From the NCBI GenBank assembly GCA_964506325.1, contig CAZDLO010000051.1, positions 1 to 23,065 of the forward strand: 23,065 bases of DNA, read 5' to 3'. The notes under the pieces were generated by a model, which did not search any database, was not told where the DNA came from, and worked only from the letters and a program-made list of their open reading frames with translations. Shown here in pieces: positions 1-8,661 of the stretch. Within the stretch, counting starts at the first letter, position 1. Each line of letters begins with the position of its first letter. The position numbers were made by a program, and so were the translations under genes. This DNA comes from CAINVV01 sp964506325 (GTDB lineage: Bacteria > Bacteroidota > Bacteroidia > Bacteroidales > Prolixibacteraceae).

Positions 1-315
1 GCCAAACCACCAAAGAGGGAAATTGAAGATAAGAATATCGCACCAGACCAGTTTGTCCATTTCAGCCTTTAACTCAACGGTAAAACCATCAGTCTTGCAC
101 GCGTTCATCTGCTCCAGTTGATATTTGAAGTAATCCGGATTGCTGATGGAAGTGAAATCCCGCCGGTCTCCAACAGGATCAAACCTCATGGCATAAAGGT
201 CGCTTACCTTGACAATATCTCCGCGTTCGGTAAAATATTGCTCAGAAATCCCTTTTAATCCTGAGCAAAAAGATTGTTGCTCGGGATGAGCATGTACGAT
301 TAAAATTTTCTTCAT
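1..315 (-). CDS. NAD(P)H dehydrogenase (quinone), flavodoxin-fold family, 3' part missing
   Basis: I translated this partial gene by hand from the ATG at 313-315 on the minus strand. It stays open for 105 codons to the window edge, so the C-terminal half lies outside. The N-terminus starts MKKILIVHAHPEQQSF, the first beta strand and phosphate-binding loop of the Flavodoxin_2 family (NQO1, MdaB, KefF). Residues 99-105 read FPLWWFG, the family's signature for FMN and active-site contacts. Members are cytosolic FMN or FAD enzymes that make two-electron reductions of quinones with NAD(P)H. The start lies 61 bases downstream of the fumarase stop on the same strand, so it may be co-transcribed with fumarase. 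The exact substrate cannot be told from this fragment. Confidence 0.85.
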   Translation of the reverse strand, partial: MKKILIVHAHPEQQSFCSGLKGISEQYFTERGDIVKVSDLYAMRFDPVGDRRDFTSISNPDYFKYQLEQMNACKTDGFTVELKAEMDKLVWCDILIFNFPLWWFG

Positions 316-376
316 TGAAGGTTGAGGGTTAATTGGAAATACGAAATTGGGTCATTCTTTTCCCGGCAGAACCTGG

Positions 377-1984
377 TTATTTCAAGGCGGCAAAGAAGTC
401 GTTCCCTTTGTCGTCGACGATAATAAATGCTGGAAAATCCACCACGGTAATTTTTCTTACAGCTTCCATTCCCAGTTCGGGAAAATCGATCACTTCCACC
501 GATTTGATGCTGTTTTTGGCAAGTATGGCTGCAGGTCCTCCGATAGAGCCCAGGTAAAAGCCGCCGTACTTCTTGCAGGCTTCAGTGACCTGGTTGGAGC
601 GGTTTCCTTTGGCCAGCATGATCAGGGAGCCCCCCATGGACTGGAATTGCTCCACGTAGCTGTCCATCCGGCCGGCAGTAGTCGGGCCAAAACTTCCGGA
701 GGCCATTCCTTTCGGCGTTTTAGCAGGTCCGGCATAGTAAACCGGGTACTTTTTGAAGTATTCGGGGATCTCACCACCTTTGTCAATTATCTCCTTGATT
801 TTGGCATGGGCTATATCCCTGGCTACGACCAGTGTTCCTTTGAGGCTCAAACGCGTTTTGACAGGATATTTCGACAGTTCGCTGCGAATTTCCTCCATAG
901 GCCTGTCAAGGTCAATTTCGACGGAGGGTTGGAGGAATGGTGCTGTTTTTGGAAGGAATTTTTCCGGATGGGTTTCCAGCTGTTCGAGGAAAATACCGTC
1001 AGCGGTAATTTTTGCCTTGATGTTCCGGTCTGCGCTACAGCTTACCCCAATGCCGACAGGGCAGGAGGCTGCATGTCGCGGCAGGCGGATCACGCGCACA
1101 TCGTGGACAAAATACTTCCCGCCAAACTGGGCGCCGATTTCACTTTTCTGGCAGATATCCATGATTTTATTTTCCCATTCAAGGTCCCTGAAGGCCTGTC
1201 CGCCATCGTTGCCGGATACCGGAAGATGATCAAAATAGCCTGCAGATGCTTTTTTGACGGTGGCAAGGGTCGCCTCAGCGGAGGTGCCTCCAATGACAAC
1301 TGCCAGGTGATAGGGCGGACAGGCAGAGGTCCCGAGGTCTTTTATCTTTTCTTTGATGAATTTGGTCAGGGATTCTTCGTTCAGCAGTGATTTGGTCATC
1401 TGGTAGAGGTAGGTCTTGTTGGCCGAGCCGCCTCCCTTGGTGATGAAGAGAAATTCGTAGCTGCTTCCTTCAGCAGCATACAGGTCGATCTGGGCGGGAA
1501 GGTTGTTGCCGGTGTTTTTCTCTTCAAACATGGTGAGCGGAACTACCTGAGAATAACGCAGATTGCGGTCCCGGTAGGTGTCATAAATTCCTCTGGAAAG
1601 TGCTTTTGCATCGTCACCCCCGGTCCACACATTTTCACCTTTTTTTCCGATAACTATTGCGGTTCCTGTATCCTGGCAGGTGGGAAGTTCTCCTTCCGCC
1701 GCCACCACCTGGTTAAGCAGCATGGTATAGGCAACAAAGATATCGTTGTCGCTGGAATCGGAATCCTTCAGGATGTGTGAAAGCTTCTCCAGGTGAGCCG
1801 ACCTCAGGTAGAAGGATACATCTGCAAAGGCCTCCCGGGCCAATAATTCCAGTCCTTCGGGGGCTATCCTGAGAATTTTCCGGCCGTCTGCTTCAATGGT
1901 TTGTATGAAATCTTTGGTAAGTAAGCGGTACTCTGTGGTATCCTTTTGTATCGGAAAAGGTTTTTGGTAAATGAAATCGGACAT
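377..1984 (-). CDS. fumA: Class I (iron-sulfur) fumarate hydratase
   Basis: This 535-residue protein has the full length of homodimeric class I fumarases, with the alpha and beta regions fused in one chain. It interconverts fumarate and malate using a [4Fe-4S] cluster. The three cluster cysteines fall in recognisable motifs: Cys103 in LPTCQDTGTA, Cys222 in GTSACPPYH and Cys316 in CPVGIGVSCSADR. These are two residues offset from the E. coli FumA cysteines 105, 224 and 318. The C-terminal beta region carries MASGSFGPTTAGRMDSY and ends with an IIVDDKGNDFF strand. The oxygen-sensitive class I enzyme suits an anaerobic or microaerobic lifestyle. The ATG at 1982-1984 is about 33 bases below a TATCTTTG box at 2024-2031. 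The symbol fumA is by analogy; fumB would fit equally. Confidence 0.97.
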   Translation of the reverse strand: MSDFIYQKPFPIQKDTTEYRLLTKDFIQTIEADGRKILRIAPEGLELLAREAFADVSFYLRSAHLEKLSHILKDSDSSDNDIFVAYTMLLNQVVAAEGELPTCQDTGTAIVIGKKGENVWTGGDDAKALSRGIYDTYRDRNLRYSQVVPLTMFEEKNTGNNLPAQIDLYAAEGSSYEFLFITKGGGSANKTYLYQMTKSLLNEESLTKFIKEKIKDLGTSACPPYHLAVVIGGTSAEATLATVKKASAGYFDHLPVSGNDGGQAFRDLEWENKIMDICQKSEIGAQFGGKYFVHDVRVIRLPRHAASCPVGIGVSCSADRNIKAKITADGIFLEQLETHPEKFLPKTAPFLQPSVEIDLDRPMEEIRSELSKYPVKTRLSLKGTLVVARDIAHAKIKEIIDKGGEIPEYFKKYPVYYAGPAKTPKGMASGSFGPTTAGRMDSYVEQFQSMGGSLIMLAKGNRSNQVTEACKKYGGFYLGSIGGPAAILAKNSIKSVEVIDFPELGMEAVRKITVVDFPAFIIVDDKGNDFFAALK

Positions 1985-2023
1985 GGCGTAGAATATTTGA
2001 AGACCTGTTGGTCGTGATAATTA

Positions 2024-2031
2024 CAAAGATA
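2024..2031 (-). promoter_or_regulatory. Candidate -7 box of the fumarase promoter
   Basis: The minus strand reads TATCTTTG here, an exact match to the Bacteroidota -7 consensus TAnnTTTG. It would place the transcription start near 2017, giving a leader of about 33 bases before the fumarase ATG. I saw no TTTG at the expected -33 distance, so only half of the promoter is supported. Confidence 0.45.
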
Positions 2032-2165
2032 CAAATATGTGTCTGGAGAGCGGACTGAAAGCAGATCAAAAATCGGCAAATATTTCAGGTATCAACAGAT
2101 TGTGGACTGTCCGGATGGCATCTCCATTTCAATCAGCAGATGCAACACCTTGAACGGCATACAGA

Positions 2166-2801
2166 TCAATGCAATTTGTCTGATTCCAGGATAAAAATGC
2201 CTGGTTCATCCGATTGGGATGATTCAATCATTTTGGCTGCGACCTTATTGACGTGAATTGCCTTGTATTTGGGGGGTATCATAAAATCCAGAACTTTCAT
2301 GAACCAGGCAGCGAATTTTTCGCCTGCTCTTTTTTCGGTCCGCGGTCCAAGGAGCAGGGAGGGCCTGACAATGACCAGTCGGGGAAAGCCTGCCTTTTTC
2401 AGATCTTCCTCGGCCAATCCTTTTACTTTGTTGTAAAAAATTGAGGAAGAGGAGTTTGCCCCCATGGAGCTTACCACAACACAGCGTGAAGCACCAAAAT
2501 TTAGTGCCAATCCGGCAAAAGAACATACATAGTCATGGTCAACCTTAATGAATGCCGCTCTGCTTCCCGCTTTTGAGATGGTAGTCCCGAGGGTGCAATA
2601 GGCATCAGTGACCTTAAAATTGAGCTGCAAGTCTTCAAGCTGTTCAAAATTAACCTCCTGCTGAACGAGTTTCGGGTGATCAGGATAGAATTTTTTTCTT
2701 ACCAGGATGATTACCCGGCTGTATTGAGGGGACAGGAGCAGCTGGCTGACCAGTGCAGACCCAACCAATCCGGAGGCCCCGGCAACTAAGGCTGTTCTCA
2801 T
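2166..2801 (-). CDS. NAD(P)-binding Rossmann-fold protein, HTATIP2/YbjT-like atypical SDR
   Basis: The 211-residue protein opens with a beta strand and the dinucleotide-binding loop GASGLVG (residues 8-14). This is the TGxxGxxG-type motif of atypical short-chain dehydrogenases. Other family marks are CTLGTT (69-74), VSSMGA (110-115), a YxxxK pair (Tyr123, Lys127) and the substrate-lobe strand VIVRPSLLLGPR (143-154). The length and motif order fit the HTATIP2/TIP30-like group of putative NAD(P)H-dependent oxidoreductases or epimerases. No substrate can be assigned. No signal peptide or membrane segment is visible, so it is probably cytosolic. It follows the barrel gene on the same strand, with a 90-base gap holding a 12-bp inverted repeat. 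Confidence 0.85.
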   Translation of the reverse strand: MRTALVAGASGLVGSALVSQLLLSPQYSRVIILVRKKFYPDHPKLVQQEVNFEQLEDLQLNFKVTDAYCTLGTTISKAGSRAAFIKVDHDYVCSFAGLALNFGASRCVVVSSMGANSSSSIFYNKVKGLAEEDLKKAGFPRLVIVRPSLLLGPRTEKRAGEKFAAWFMKVLDFMIPPKYKAIHVNKVAAKMIESSQSDEPGIFILESDKLH

Positions 2802-2821
2802 TTTTGTTTATTTGAAGGGAT

Positions 2822-2860
2822 ACCAATTGACTTATTTCCATTGAAAACAAGTCAATTGGT
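2822..2860. repeat. Perfect 12-bp inverted repeat between the barrel gene and the Rossmann gene
   Basis: The arms ACCAATTGACTT (2822-2833) and AAGTCAATTGGT (2849-2860) are perfectly complementary across a 15-nt spacer. The repeat lies 20 bases upstream of the Rossmann-protein ATG and 31 bases below the barrel stop. Neither strand has a T-run after the stem, so an intrinsic terminator is not well supported. An operator in the promoter of the Rossmann gene, or an mRNA 3'-end hairpin, are the alternatives. Confidence 0.6.
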
Positions 2861-2891
2861 TCATTAAGATATTCCAGCGACAAGGCTGGGT

Positions 2892-4250
2892 TTAAAATAG
2901 ATAGTGCAACCCGATATACACGCCGGAATCGCCATCCTGGTCGTTCATTGCCTTACCATAATCAAATGCGATTACAAAATTCTGGTTCATGGCCAGGCGA
3001 ATGCCCATACCATAAGTACCATGCATTTTTTCAGTACCGGGCTTAAAATAATCACCCACAGTTTCTCCTGCAGTGCCAACTGACACGGGAACTCTGAAAT
3101 CAATCTTCTTTGTTACCTGGCCGATATCCGTGAAGAGATTCAGTCCCCAGTAGAATTTCTGGTTGATGAAGTTCATCCGGGCAAATTTCCACCTTAGTTC
3201 AAAATTTCCATAAGCGACACCATCGCCATATACCCTGTTTCTTTTGGCACCGCGCAGGTACCTTGAGCCTCCAAGTCCGTTGGTGGCATAACCGGTCATC
3301 ACGGTGGTAATCATCTGATTCTGAAAATAGAATGGGACACTCCCGCCGATGGTCTGTTGCCAACCGAGCCTGTAGGCAAAAGAAAGGTCATTTTTGATCA
3401 GGGTGAAGTACTGCCTGTGTGTCAGTGAGAACCTTGTAAAACCGGATTCAGCACCCAGGAACTTTGGGGCAGTTGTTATGATTGCCTCTGTCCAAACACC
3501 TTTCATCGGGTTTACTTTAATATCCCTGGTATCATAAACGATACCGCCTTTCAACTCAGGAACGAAGCCCCCGTCGGCCTCCTGGGGGGAGATTATGCCC
3601 CATGAAATATATTTTTCATACAATCCGGGAACATCGGGAAGCACATCTGCTCCGCTTTGGTTTTTATTTAGTTTCTCAAGGTCAACGGAGGCGACTGAGA
3701 AATTCTGCAGGTTGGCACCTGCCACCCATTTAAAAGGGGAATCTCCAATCTTATGTTGCAGGTCTACCTTAAACCGGAACTGCCGTTGATCGAATTTATA
3801 AAACATCCGGGTCTTGTACCCATCGTCCAAAAAATCCTGATCGACCCATTCCTTGTTCAGAACTGATTCAAAACCATTGAAACCATAGAAATCATGCGCC
3901 TGGTCGGTCAGGTAGGTCATGTCGAAGGACAAATCCATATTTTTAATCAGTTGATCTGAGGTGTAATAGAACCTGTACACCCCACTGCCTTTGGTGAAGC
4001 GGGACACCTCAAAATAGAGGGAGTGGTTGTAGGAGGGGAATCGCTTGCCATTTCCGTAATCAAAGAAATTCACCAGGGCACCGTATTGAAATCCCAGGTC
4101 GGTGTCAAAGGAAACGGCCGGCAGAGCACCGAAGTTCCAGCCTGTTTTGACGGAGTCTGTTTTTGCTTTCGGGGCTTTATCCGCCGCAAAGGATTGTACA
4201 CTGCAGATAATCACGAGTGTGGTAAGTAGGAATAATCTGTTCAGTTTCAT
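2892..4250 (-). CDS. Omp85 (BamA/TamA-like) outer-membrane beta-barrel protein without POTRA domains
   Basis: The 452-residue protein begins with a Sec signal peptide, hydrophobic from about residue 6 to 17 and probably cleaved near Ala22. The rest is made of alternating strands typical of a 16-strand barrel and ends in YLF, with a C-terminal aromatic as in outer-membrane proteins. Residues 238-253 (IVYDTRDIKVNPMKGV) match the Omp85 strand motif. Residues 332-351 carry the L6-loop LRG followed by the strand GNFELRW, where BamA and TamA have their conserved RGF/Y loop. With only about 25 residues between the signal and the barrel there is no room for POTRA domains. It therefore belongs to the short Omp85 barrels common in Bacteroidota, whose cargo (protein or lipid) is unknown. 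Transcription is divergent from endonuclease IV. Confidence 0.85.
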   Translation of the reverse strand: MKLNRLFLLTTLVIICSVQSFAADKAPKAKTDSVKTGWNFGALPAVSFDTDLGFQYGALVNFFDYGNGKRFPSYNHSLYFEVSRFTKGSGVYRFYYTSDQLIKNMDLSFDMTYLTDQAHDFYGFNGFESVLNKEWVDQDFLDDGYKTRMFYKFDQRQFRFKVDLQHKIGDSPFKWVAGANLQNFSVASVDLEKLNKNQSGADVLPDVPGLYEKYISWGIISPQEADGGFVPELKGGIVYDTRDIKVNPMKGVWTEAIITTAPKFLGAESGFTRFSLTHRQYFTLIKNDLSFAYRLGWQQTIGGSVPFYFQNQMITTVMTGYATNGLGGSRYLRGAKRNRVYGDGVAYGNFELRWKFARMNFINQKFYWGLNLFTDIGQVTKKIDFRVPVSVGTAGETVGDYFKPGTEKMHGTYGMGIRLAMNQNFVIAFDYGKAMNDQDGDSGVYIGLHYLF

Positions 4251-4489
4251 AACAGGATTGAAGTTTAGTTAATCTACATACGAATATCCGATTATTTTTT
4301 CAATTATCTTCAACACTTTAATGACAACCTCGTATAAAGGGTAACAGAAAAGAAAAAATGGTACTCATTCGGTTTGGAAAGTCATAATTTGAATCCATTG
4401 TCTGAAAAGTATTAATATTCAATTTGTTACAGATCTCTTTCGTCCTTCTAAAGTTTTTTTGATTTTTTTTACTGTAATACATATTCAGA

Positions 4490-5332
4490 ATGAAGTATAT
4501 TGGAGCACATGTGAGTGCAGGAGGGGGAGTGGAAAATGCCCCGGTCAATGCTGGCGCGATAGGTGCCAATGCCTTCGCACTTTTCACTAAGAACCAGAGA
4601 CAGTGGAGTTCACCGCCATTAACAGGGAAAAGCATAGAAGCGTTCAGGGAGAATTGCGGGAAACACGGTTTTCTGCCTGAAATGATTCTTCCGCATGACA
4701 GTTATCTTATCAACCTCGGTCACCCTGAGCAGGAGCCACTGGAAAAATCCAGGGAAGCCTTTCTGGATGAGATGCAGAGGTGCGAACAACTGGGACTGAA
4801 ACTGTTGAATTTTCACCCGGGCAGTCATCTGCAAAAGATAGAGGTATCCAAATGCCTTACCACCATTGCTGAATCGATAAATTTTGTACTGGAGCGAACC
4901 AAAGGTGTGACTGCTGTGATTGAGAATACTGCAGGGCAAGGGTCCAATCTTGGATATGTGTTCGAGCAGGTTGCCGAGATCATTTCACAGGTTGAAGACA
5001 AATCCAGGGTAGGTGTATGCATTGACACCTGTCACACTTTTACTGCTGGATACGACCTGAGGGTGAGGGAAGAATATGACCGGACATGGAGCAAATTCGG
5101 GGATGTGATAGGGTTCAGCTACCTCAGGGGCATGCACCTGAATGACTCCAAGAAGGAGTTGGGTTCAAGGGTGGATCGTCATGACAATGTAGGGAAAGGG
5201 CTGATAGGTATGGAACTCTTTAAAATGATCATGCAGGACGAACGGTTTAATCATATTCCCATCATTCTTGAAACCCCGGATGAAACTCTGTGGGCTGAAG
5301 AAATCAAACTGTTGAGGACCTTCGAGAAATAA
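4490..5332 (+). CDS. nfo: Endonuclease IV (apurinic/apyrimidinic endonuclease)
   Basis: This 280-residue TIM-barrel enzyme cleaves DNA 5' to abasic sites in base-excision repair. All nine trinuclear-zinc ligands of E. coli Nfo are present at identical residue numbers: His69, His109, Glu145, Asp179, His182, His216, Asp229, His231 and Glu261. The signatures GAHVSAGGG, ENTAGQGSNLG, CIDTCHTFTAGYD and HLNDSKKELGSRVDRH are intact. The start ATG is the natural family start (MKYIGAHVSA). It stands alone, divergent from the barrel gene and convergent with the esterase, and ends seven bases before a strong terminator stem. I did not find a convincing promoter in the AT-rich 239-base gap upstream. Confidence 0.98.
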   Translation: MKYIGAHVSAGGGVENAPVNAGAIGANAFALFTKNQRQWSSPPLTGKSIEAFRENCGKHGFLPEMILPHDSYLINLGHPEQEPLEKSREAFLDEMQRCEQLGLKLLNFHPGSHLQKIEVSKCLTTIAESINFVLERTKGVTAVIENTAGQGSNLGYVFEQVAEIISQVEDKSRVGVCIDTCHTFTAGYDLRVREEYDRTWSKFGDVIGFSYLRGMHLNDSKKELGSRVDRHDNVGKGLIGMELFKMIMQDERFNHIPIILETPDETLWAEEIKLLRTFEK

Positions 5333-5338
5333 TTGTTC

Positions 5339-5406
5339 AATTGGCATAAAACAGAAGGGGAGATTGCAAAAAACGCAATCTCCCCTTCTGTTTTATGCCA
5401 ATTTTT
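5339..5406. terminator. Bidirectional intrinsic terminator with a perfect 29-bp stem
   Basis: The arms 5339-5367 and 5375-5403 are perfectly complementary over 29 bp, with a 7-nt A-rich loop (5368-5374). On the plus strand the stem runs into TTTTT (5402-5406), ending the endonuclease IV transcript seven bases after its stop. The esterase stop codon, at 5405-5407 on the minus strand, touches the other side, so the same hairpin can end the convergent transcript, although the minus-strand T-run is weak. Confidence 0.92.
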
Positions 5407-7357
5407 ATTCGGTTTTTCCCTTCCACTTATCGGTTCTGAAAGGATCAGCAGGTAGTCCTTCGCTGTTGTAAAGATTTGCATCATCAGGATTGTCAGCCCA
5501 GCCATACCTTACCGCCACCGGTTCGGAAACTTCAGGAGCGCTGACCACCACGGTGTTGTTGTTTGTGAGGATGGCCTTTGCCCAATAGAATTTATGATTG
5601 TTTCCGGCAACCGTGAAACCTTTCAGGTATTTGTATTTATCCTTGACTTTCAGTCCGGATCCAACATGGTCGAACGTAATCTCCACATTATTTCCCTTGA
5701 TGCTCATGTTTTTATAGACCGGACCCAGATTTTCAATTGGTTGGTTGTAAGCCACTTTCAGGGCTGACAAGGCGAGCCGTTTACCAACAGTCTGTTTGTC
5801 TTTGGGATGAATATGCACTGCATCTCCTACATCAATCGCCGAGGCCATACCTGTTTTGGGCAGGGAGAGTGCCATGGTCTGGGCTTCACGCAGCTCGGCC
5901 CACGAACTTTCAGATGGAACGCTGTCTGCTTTCATAAAATTGGCAAGCTGAACAAACAGGAAGGTAAACTCTGAGTTCCAATGGGACCTCCAGTCCTTGA
6001 TCATATCTGAGAATACGCGCCTGTACTGGAAGGCCCTGCTGGCATTTCCTTCACCCTGGTACCAGATGGCACCTTTTATTCCATAAGGTACCAGAGGACT
6101 TATCATGCCGTTGTACAGCAGGGTCGGGAAGGTATTTGGACCAAGTGCGGCATTGTTAACGTTCAAAACCCCGATTTTGTATTTCCAGTCGCCTGCCAGG
6201 GGGATGCTCTGTGAGCCGGCAACAATTTTGATGTCACTTGGATCACCGTAAAGACCACCACTTCCACCTATATCTTCCACCCTGACGGTAATGTTGTTGT
6301 TTCCTGCTTTCAGCACTCCCTCCGGAATAACATAACTACGCATGACATCTGCCTTAAGTTCGGTTGCACCTACTTTTACTCCATTGACATAGGTAGCATC
6401 AGAATCATTGATTTTGGACAATTCCAGGGTAGCTTTTTTGCCGGCTAGTGCGGCATCCACCTGTACTGTTTTTCTGAACCATACAATACCATCGACACCG
6501 ACGAGTCCGTTTCTTTCAATGTACCCGGGAACAGGCATGGTTTTCCAGGTTTGATCGTCGAGGTCTGCTGCTGCCCAGACAGGTTGGTTGTCTTTGGTTC
6601 CCTGGTCGGTAACTGAATATTCATTGAAACGTGTACGAAGTTCTTTTTCAGCACTCCTGGCATATTCATTAAGGTCGATCTTTTTCAGGTTTTCAAGCAT
6701 TGGAGCGAAATCCGGATTTTTTTCAATGGCATCCGGACTGGTCCATGTTTCTGCCACGGTACCTCCCCAGGATGTATTGATCAGTCCGATAGGAACTTTG
6801 AGTTTCAGGTAAAGCGCACGTCCGAAAAAGTAGGCAACAGCCGAGAAACGAGGTGAAGAAACCGGCGAACATTCCCACCAGTCTCCTTCTTCCAGGTTTT
6901 CCTGTGGTGTCTTTGCTATGCGTTTTTTTACCGTAAACAATCGGATCTCAGGATAGCTGGAGGCAGCGATTTCTGCCTCAGCATTGAGAGCGGAAGAAAG
7001 GTTGAATTCCATGTTGGATTGTCCTGAACATATCCAGACTTCGCCAATCAGGATGTTCTCGATGGTACGAAGATTTTTTCCCTTGATCACCATGTTGTAA
7101 GGCCCTCCATAATTCATAGACTGAAGAGTAACGCTCCATTTGCCTTCCCTGGAAGCCTTTGTGGTGACTGTTTTGTTGTTAAAGGTAACACTCACCTTTT
7201 CGCCGGGAGAGGCCCAGCCCCAAACCGGTATGGGAATTCCTTGCTGCAGAACCATGTTACAGTTGAAAAAAGGTGGCAGGATTACCTGGCTCCTGACGAA
7301 AGTGCTGACAAGCAAAAGCACTGCCAGGACTTTCAAGGTCTTGAAATTGATACTCAT
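5405..7357 (-). CDS. Secreted sialate O-acetylesterase (SASA family) with inserted beta-sandwich
   Basis: The 650-residue protein has a Sec signal peptide (hydrophobic core about residues 8-20, likely cleaved after VRSQ). It belongs to the SGNH-like SASA esterases that remove acetyl groups from sialic acids or other acetylated glycans. The nucleophile is Ser114 in SGQSNMEF. The second block is WYQGEGN (432-438), and the likely Asp/His pair lies in DVGDAVHIHPKDK (509-521). Residues about 260-385 interrupt the catalytic domain with a beta-sandwich (WFRKTVQV, YVNGVKVG) resembling a GH2 sugar-binding domain, which is usual for the long members. It is probably periplasmic or surface-exposed. The nearby beta-helix glycosidase-like protein suggests a role in trimming decorated plant or mucosal glycans. 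Confidence 0.93.
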   Translation of the reverse strand: MSINFKTLKVLAVLLLVSTFVRSQVILPPFFNCNMVLQQGIPIPVWGWASPGEKVSVTFNNKTVTTKASREGKWSVTLQSMNYGGPYNMVIKGKNLRTIENILIGEVWICSGQSNMEFNLSSALNAEAEIAASSYPEIRLFTVKKRIAKTPQENLEEGDWWECSPVSSPRFSAVAYFFGRALYLKLKVPIGLINTSWGGTVAETWTSPDAIEKNPDFAPMLENLKKIDLNEYARSAEKELRTRFNEYSVTDQGTKDNQPVWAAADLDDQTWKTMPVPGYIERNGLVGVDGIVWFRKTVQVDAALAGKKATLELSKINDSDATYVNGVKVGATELKADVMRSYVIPEGVLKAGNNNITVRVEDIGGSGGLYGDPSDIKIVAGSQSIPLAGDWKYKIGVLNVNNAALGPNTFPTLLYNGMISPLVPYGIKGAIWYQGEGNASRAFQYRRVFSDMIKDWRSHWNSEFTFLFVQLANFMKADSVPSESSWAELREAQTMALSLPKTGMASAIDVGDAVHIHPKDKQTVGKRLALSALKVAYNQPIENLGPVYKNMSIKGNNVEITFDHVGSGLKVKDKYKYLKGFTVAGNNHKFYWAKAILTNNNTVVVSAPEVSEPVAVRYGWADNPDDANLYNSEGLPADPFRTDKWKGKTE

Positions 7358-7731
7358 CTTGAAAAAGTTGAATTGTTAAGTAGTTTGGATAATTAGCCGA
7401 AATATATTCATTAAAAATGAAATTGCCATGATCACCTTCCCCCGATCTGTATGAAACTGATAATCCCTGGTTTTCAGGTCGGCAAATCCCCGAAAAAAAG
7501 GTAGTAAATTAATTGTTGCACAAGGGAATTGAAAAGCGGCTTCCGGCTTTCCGGAATTCTCCGATGCATCGGGGTGAAGCATCTGGATCCTTACGGCGGG
7601 TACTTTTGGCTGATTGATTGACCAGGCATAAGGGTCGAAAATTTTTGCCCTAAACTCTAATCTTACTGAATGCCTGATATGCTTCTGGTTCAAATTAATT
7701 TACTTTGCAGGAAATATAATTTTTTCGAGCA
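7358..7731. other. 374-base intergenic region between divergent esterase and creatininase genes
   Basis: I see no supported gene here. A 105-codon frame on the minus strand (7376-7693) has no recognisable motif and occupies the esterase upstream region, so I do not call it. The stretch holds a 12-bp palindrome CCGATGCATCGG at 7561-7572 and, on the plus strand near 7700-7708, a TTACTTTG sequence close to the -7 box TAnnTTTG that could serve the creatininase gene. Confidence 0.5.
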
Positions 7732-8493
7732 ATGAAATCCTATATCCTGGAAGAGACCAACTGGAAAGACCTTAAAGGGAGAAGTCCCGAAGTCGCGATA
7801 CTGCCCTGGGGAGCAACCGAAGCACACAATTACCATCTGCCATATGGCACTGATAATTACATTGCAACCAGGTTGGCCTCAGATACAGCAAAACTGGCAC
7901 AGCAAAAAGGTGCCAGCGTAATGGTACTGCCTGCGATTCCTTTTGGAGTTAATACAGGACAGCCTGATATCCGGCTCGACCTGAATCTCAACCCGAGTAC
8001 ACAGTTTTTAATACTTAAGGACCTGATTACAGTTCTCAACCGCCAGTCGATCCGAAAATTTGTGATTCTGAATACACATGGCGGTAATGATTTCAAGCAA
8101 CACATCCGTGAATTGAACCTTTTATTCCCGGAGATGCTATTGACACAATGCAACTGGTTCAGGATTCCCGGAGCAGAACAGTTTTTCGATGATCTTGGAG
8201 AACATGCAGGAGAGGCAGAGACCAGCCTGATGCTTCATCTGTACCCGGAACTGGTGTTGTCTTTGCAGGAGGCGGGAGACGGGCATGCCAGGAAATTCGC
8301 CATAAGTGCACTGAACGAGGGATGGGCCTGGGCAGAGAGAAGATGGAGCCAGGTGACTGAAGATACAGGAATCGGTAACCCGGCGAAGGCCAGTGCGGAG
8401 AAGGGAAAAATATTTTACCAGTTCATTTCTGAGAAGATAGCCGATTTCATTGTCGAGCTTTCGGGTTCAGATCTTGCCAATCTTTACCGGTAG
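7732..8493 (+). CDS. Creatininase-family metal-dependent amidohydrolase
   Basis: The 253-residue protein has the creatininase/MftE-type fold with all metal-binding blocks. These are GATEAHNYHLPYGTDN (residues 27-42, with Glu30, His32, His35 and Asp41 as likely ligands), NTHGGND (114-120) and GEHAGEAETSLML (156-168). Members are cytosolic zinc or manganese enzymes that open cyclic or linear amide bonds. The family covers creatinine amidohydrolase, formamide hydrolases such as the riboflavin/F420 FAPy enzyme ArfB, and many uncharacterised sugar-lactam or peptide hydrolases, so the substrate is not known. No signal peptide is visible. It lies between two secreted glycan-active proteins on the opposite strand, which hints at catabolism but does not prove it. 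Confidence 0.9.
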   Translation: MKSYILEETNWKDLKGRSPEVAILPWGATEAHNYHLPYGTDNYIATRLASDTAKLAQQKGASVMVLPAIPFGVNTGQPDIRLDLNLNPSTQFLILKDLITVLNRQSIRKFVILNTHGGNDFKQHIRELNLLFPEMLLTQCNWFRIPGAEQFFDDLGEHAGEAETSLMLHLYPELVLSLQEAGDGHARKFAISALNEGWAWAERRWSQVTEDTGIGNPAKASAEKGKIFYQFISEKIADFIVELSGSDLANLYR

Positions 8494-8661
8494 GGGGACA
8501 TCAGGTAATCCTGCCGTTGGATGCGTGGAGAGCCCCTGAGCATACTCACCTGCAGTAACGGGAATGGCAAAGCGTATTCCGTCACTGGTACCTGTGCTGC
8601 CAGTATTGAAATTTCAGAAGCCCCGGAATGAAGCTAATTCCACAATTGGAGCTGTGATTTT

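Noticed and set aside
347..1390. Long plus-strand open frame opposite fumarase
   Set aside because: It is an antisense shadow of a clearly recognised enzyme gene and has no family motif.
7376..7693. 105-codon minus-strand frame upstream of the esterase
   Set aside because: It has no recognisable domain or signal peptide and no promoter or ribosome site of its own; it lies in the divergent promoter region.
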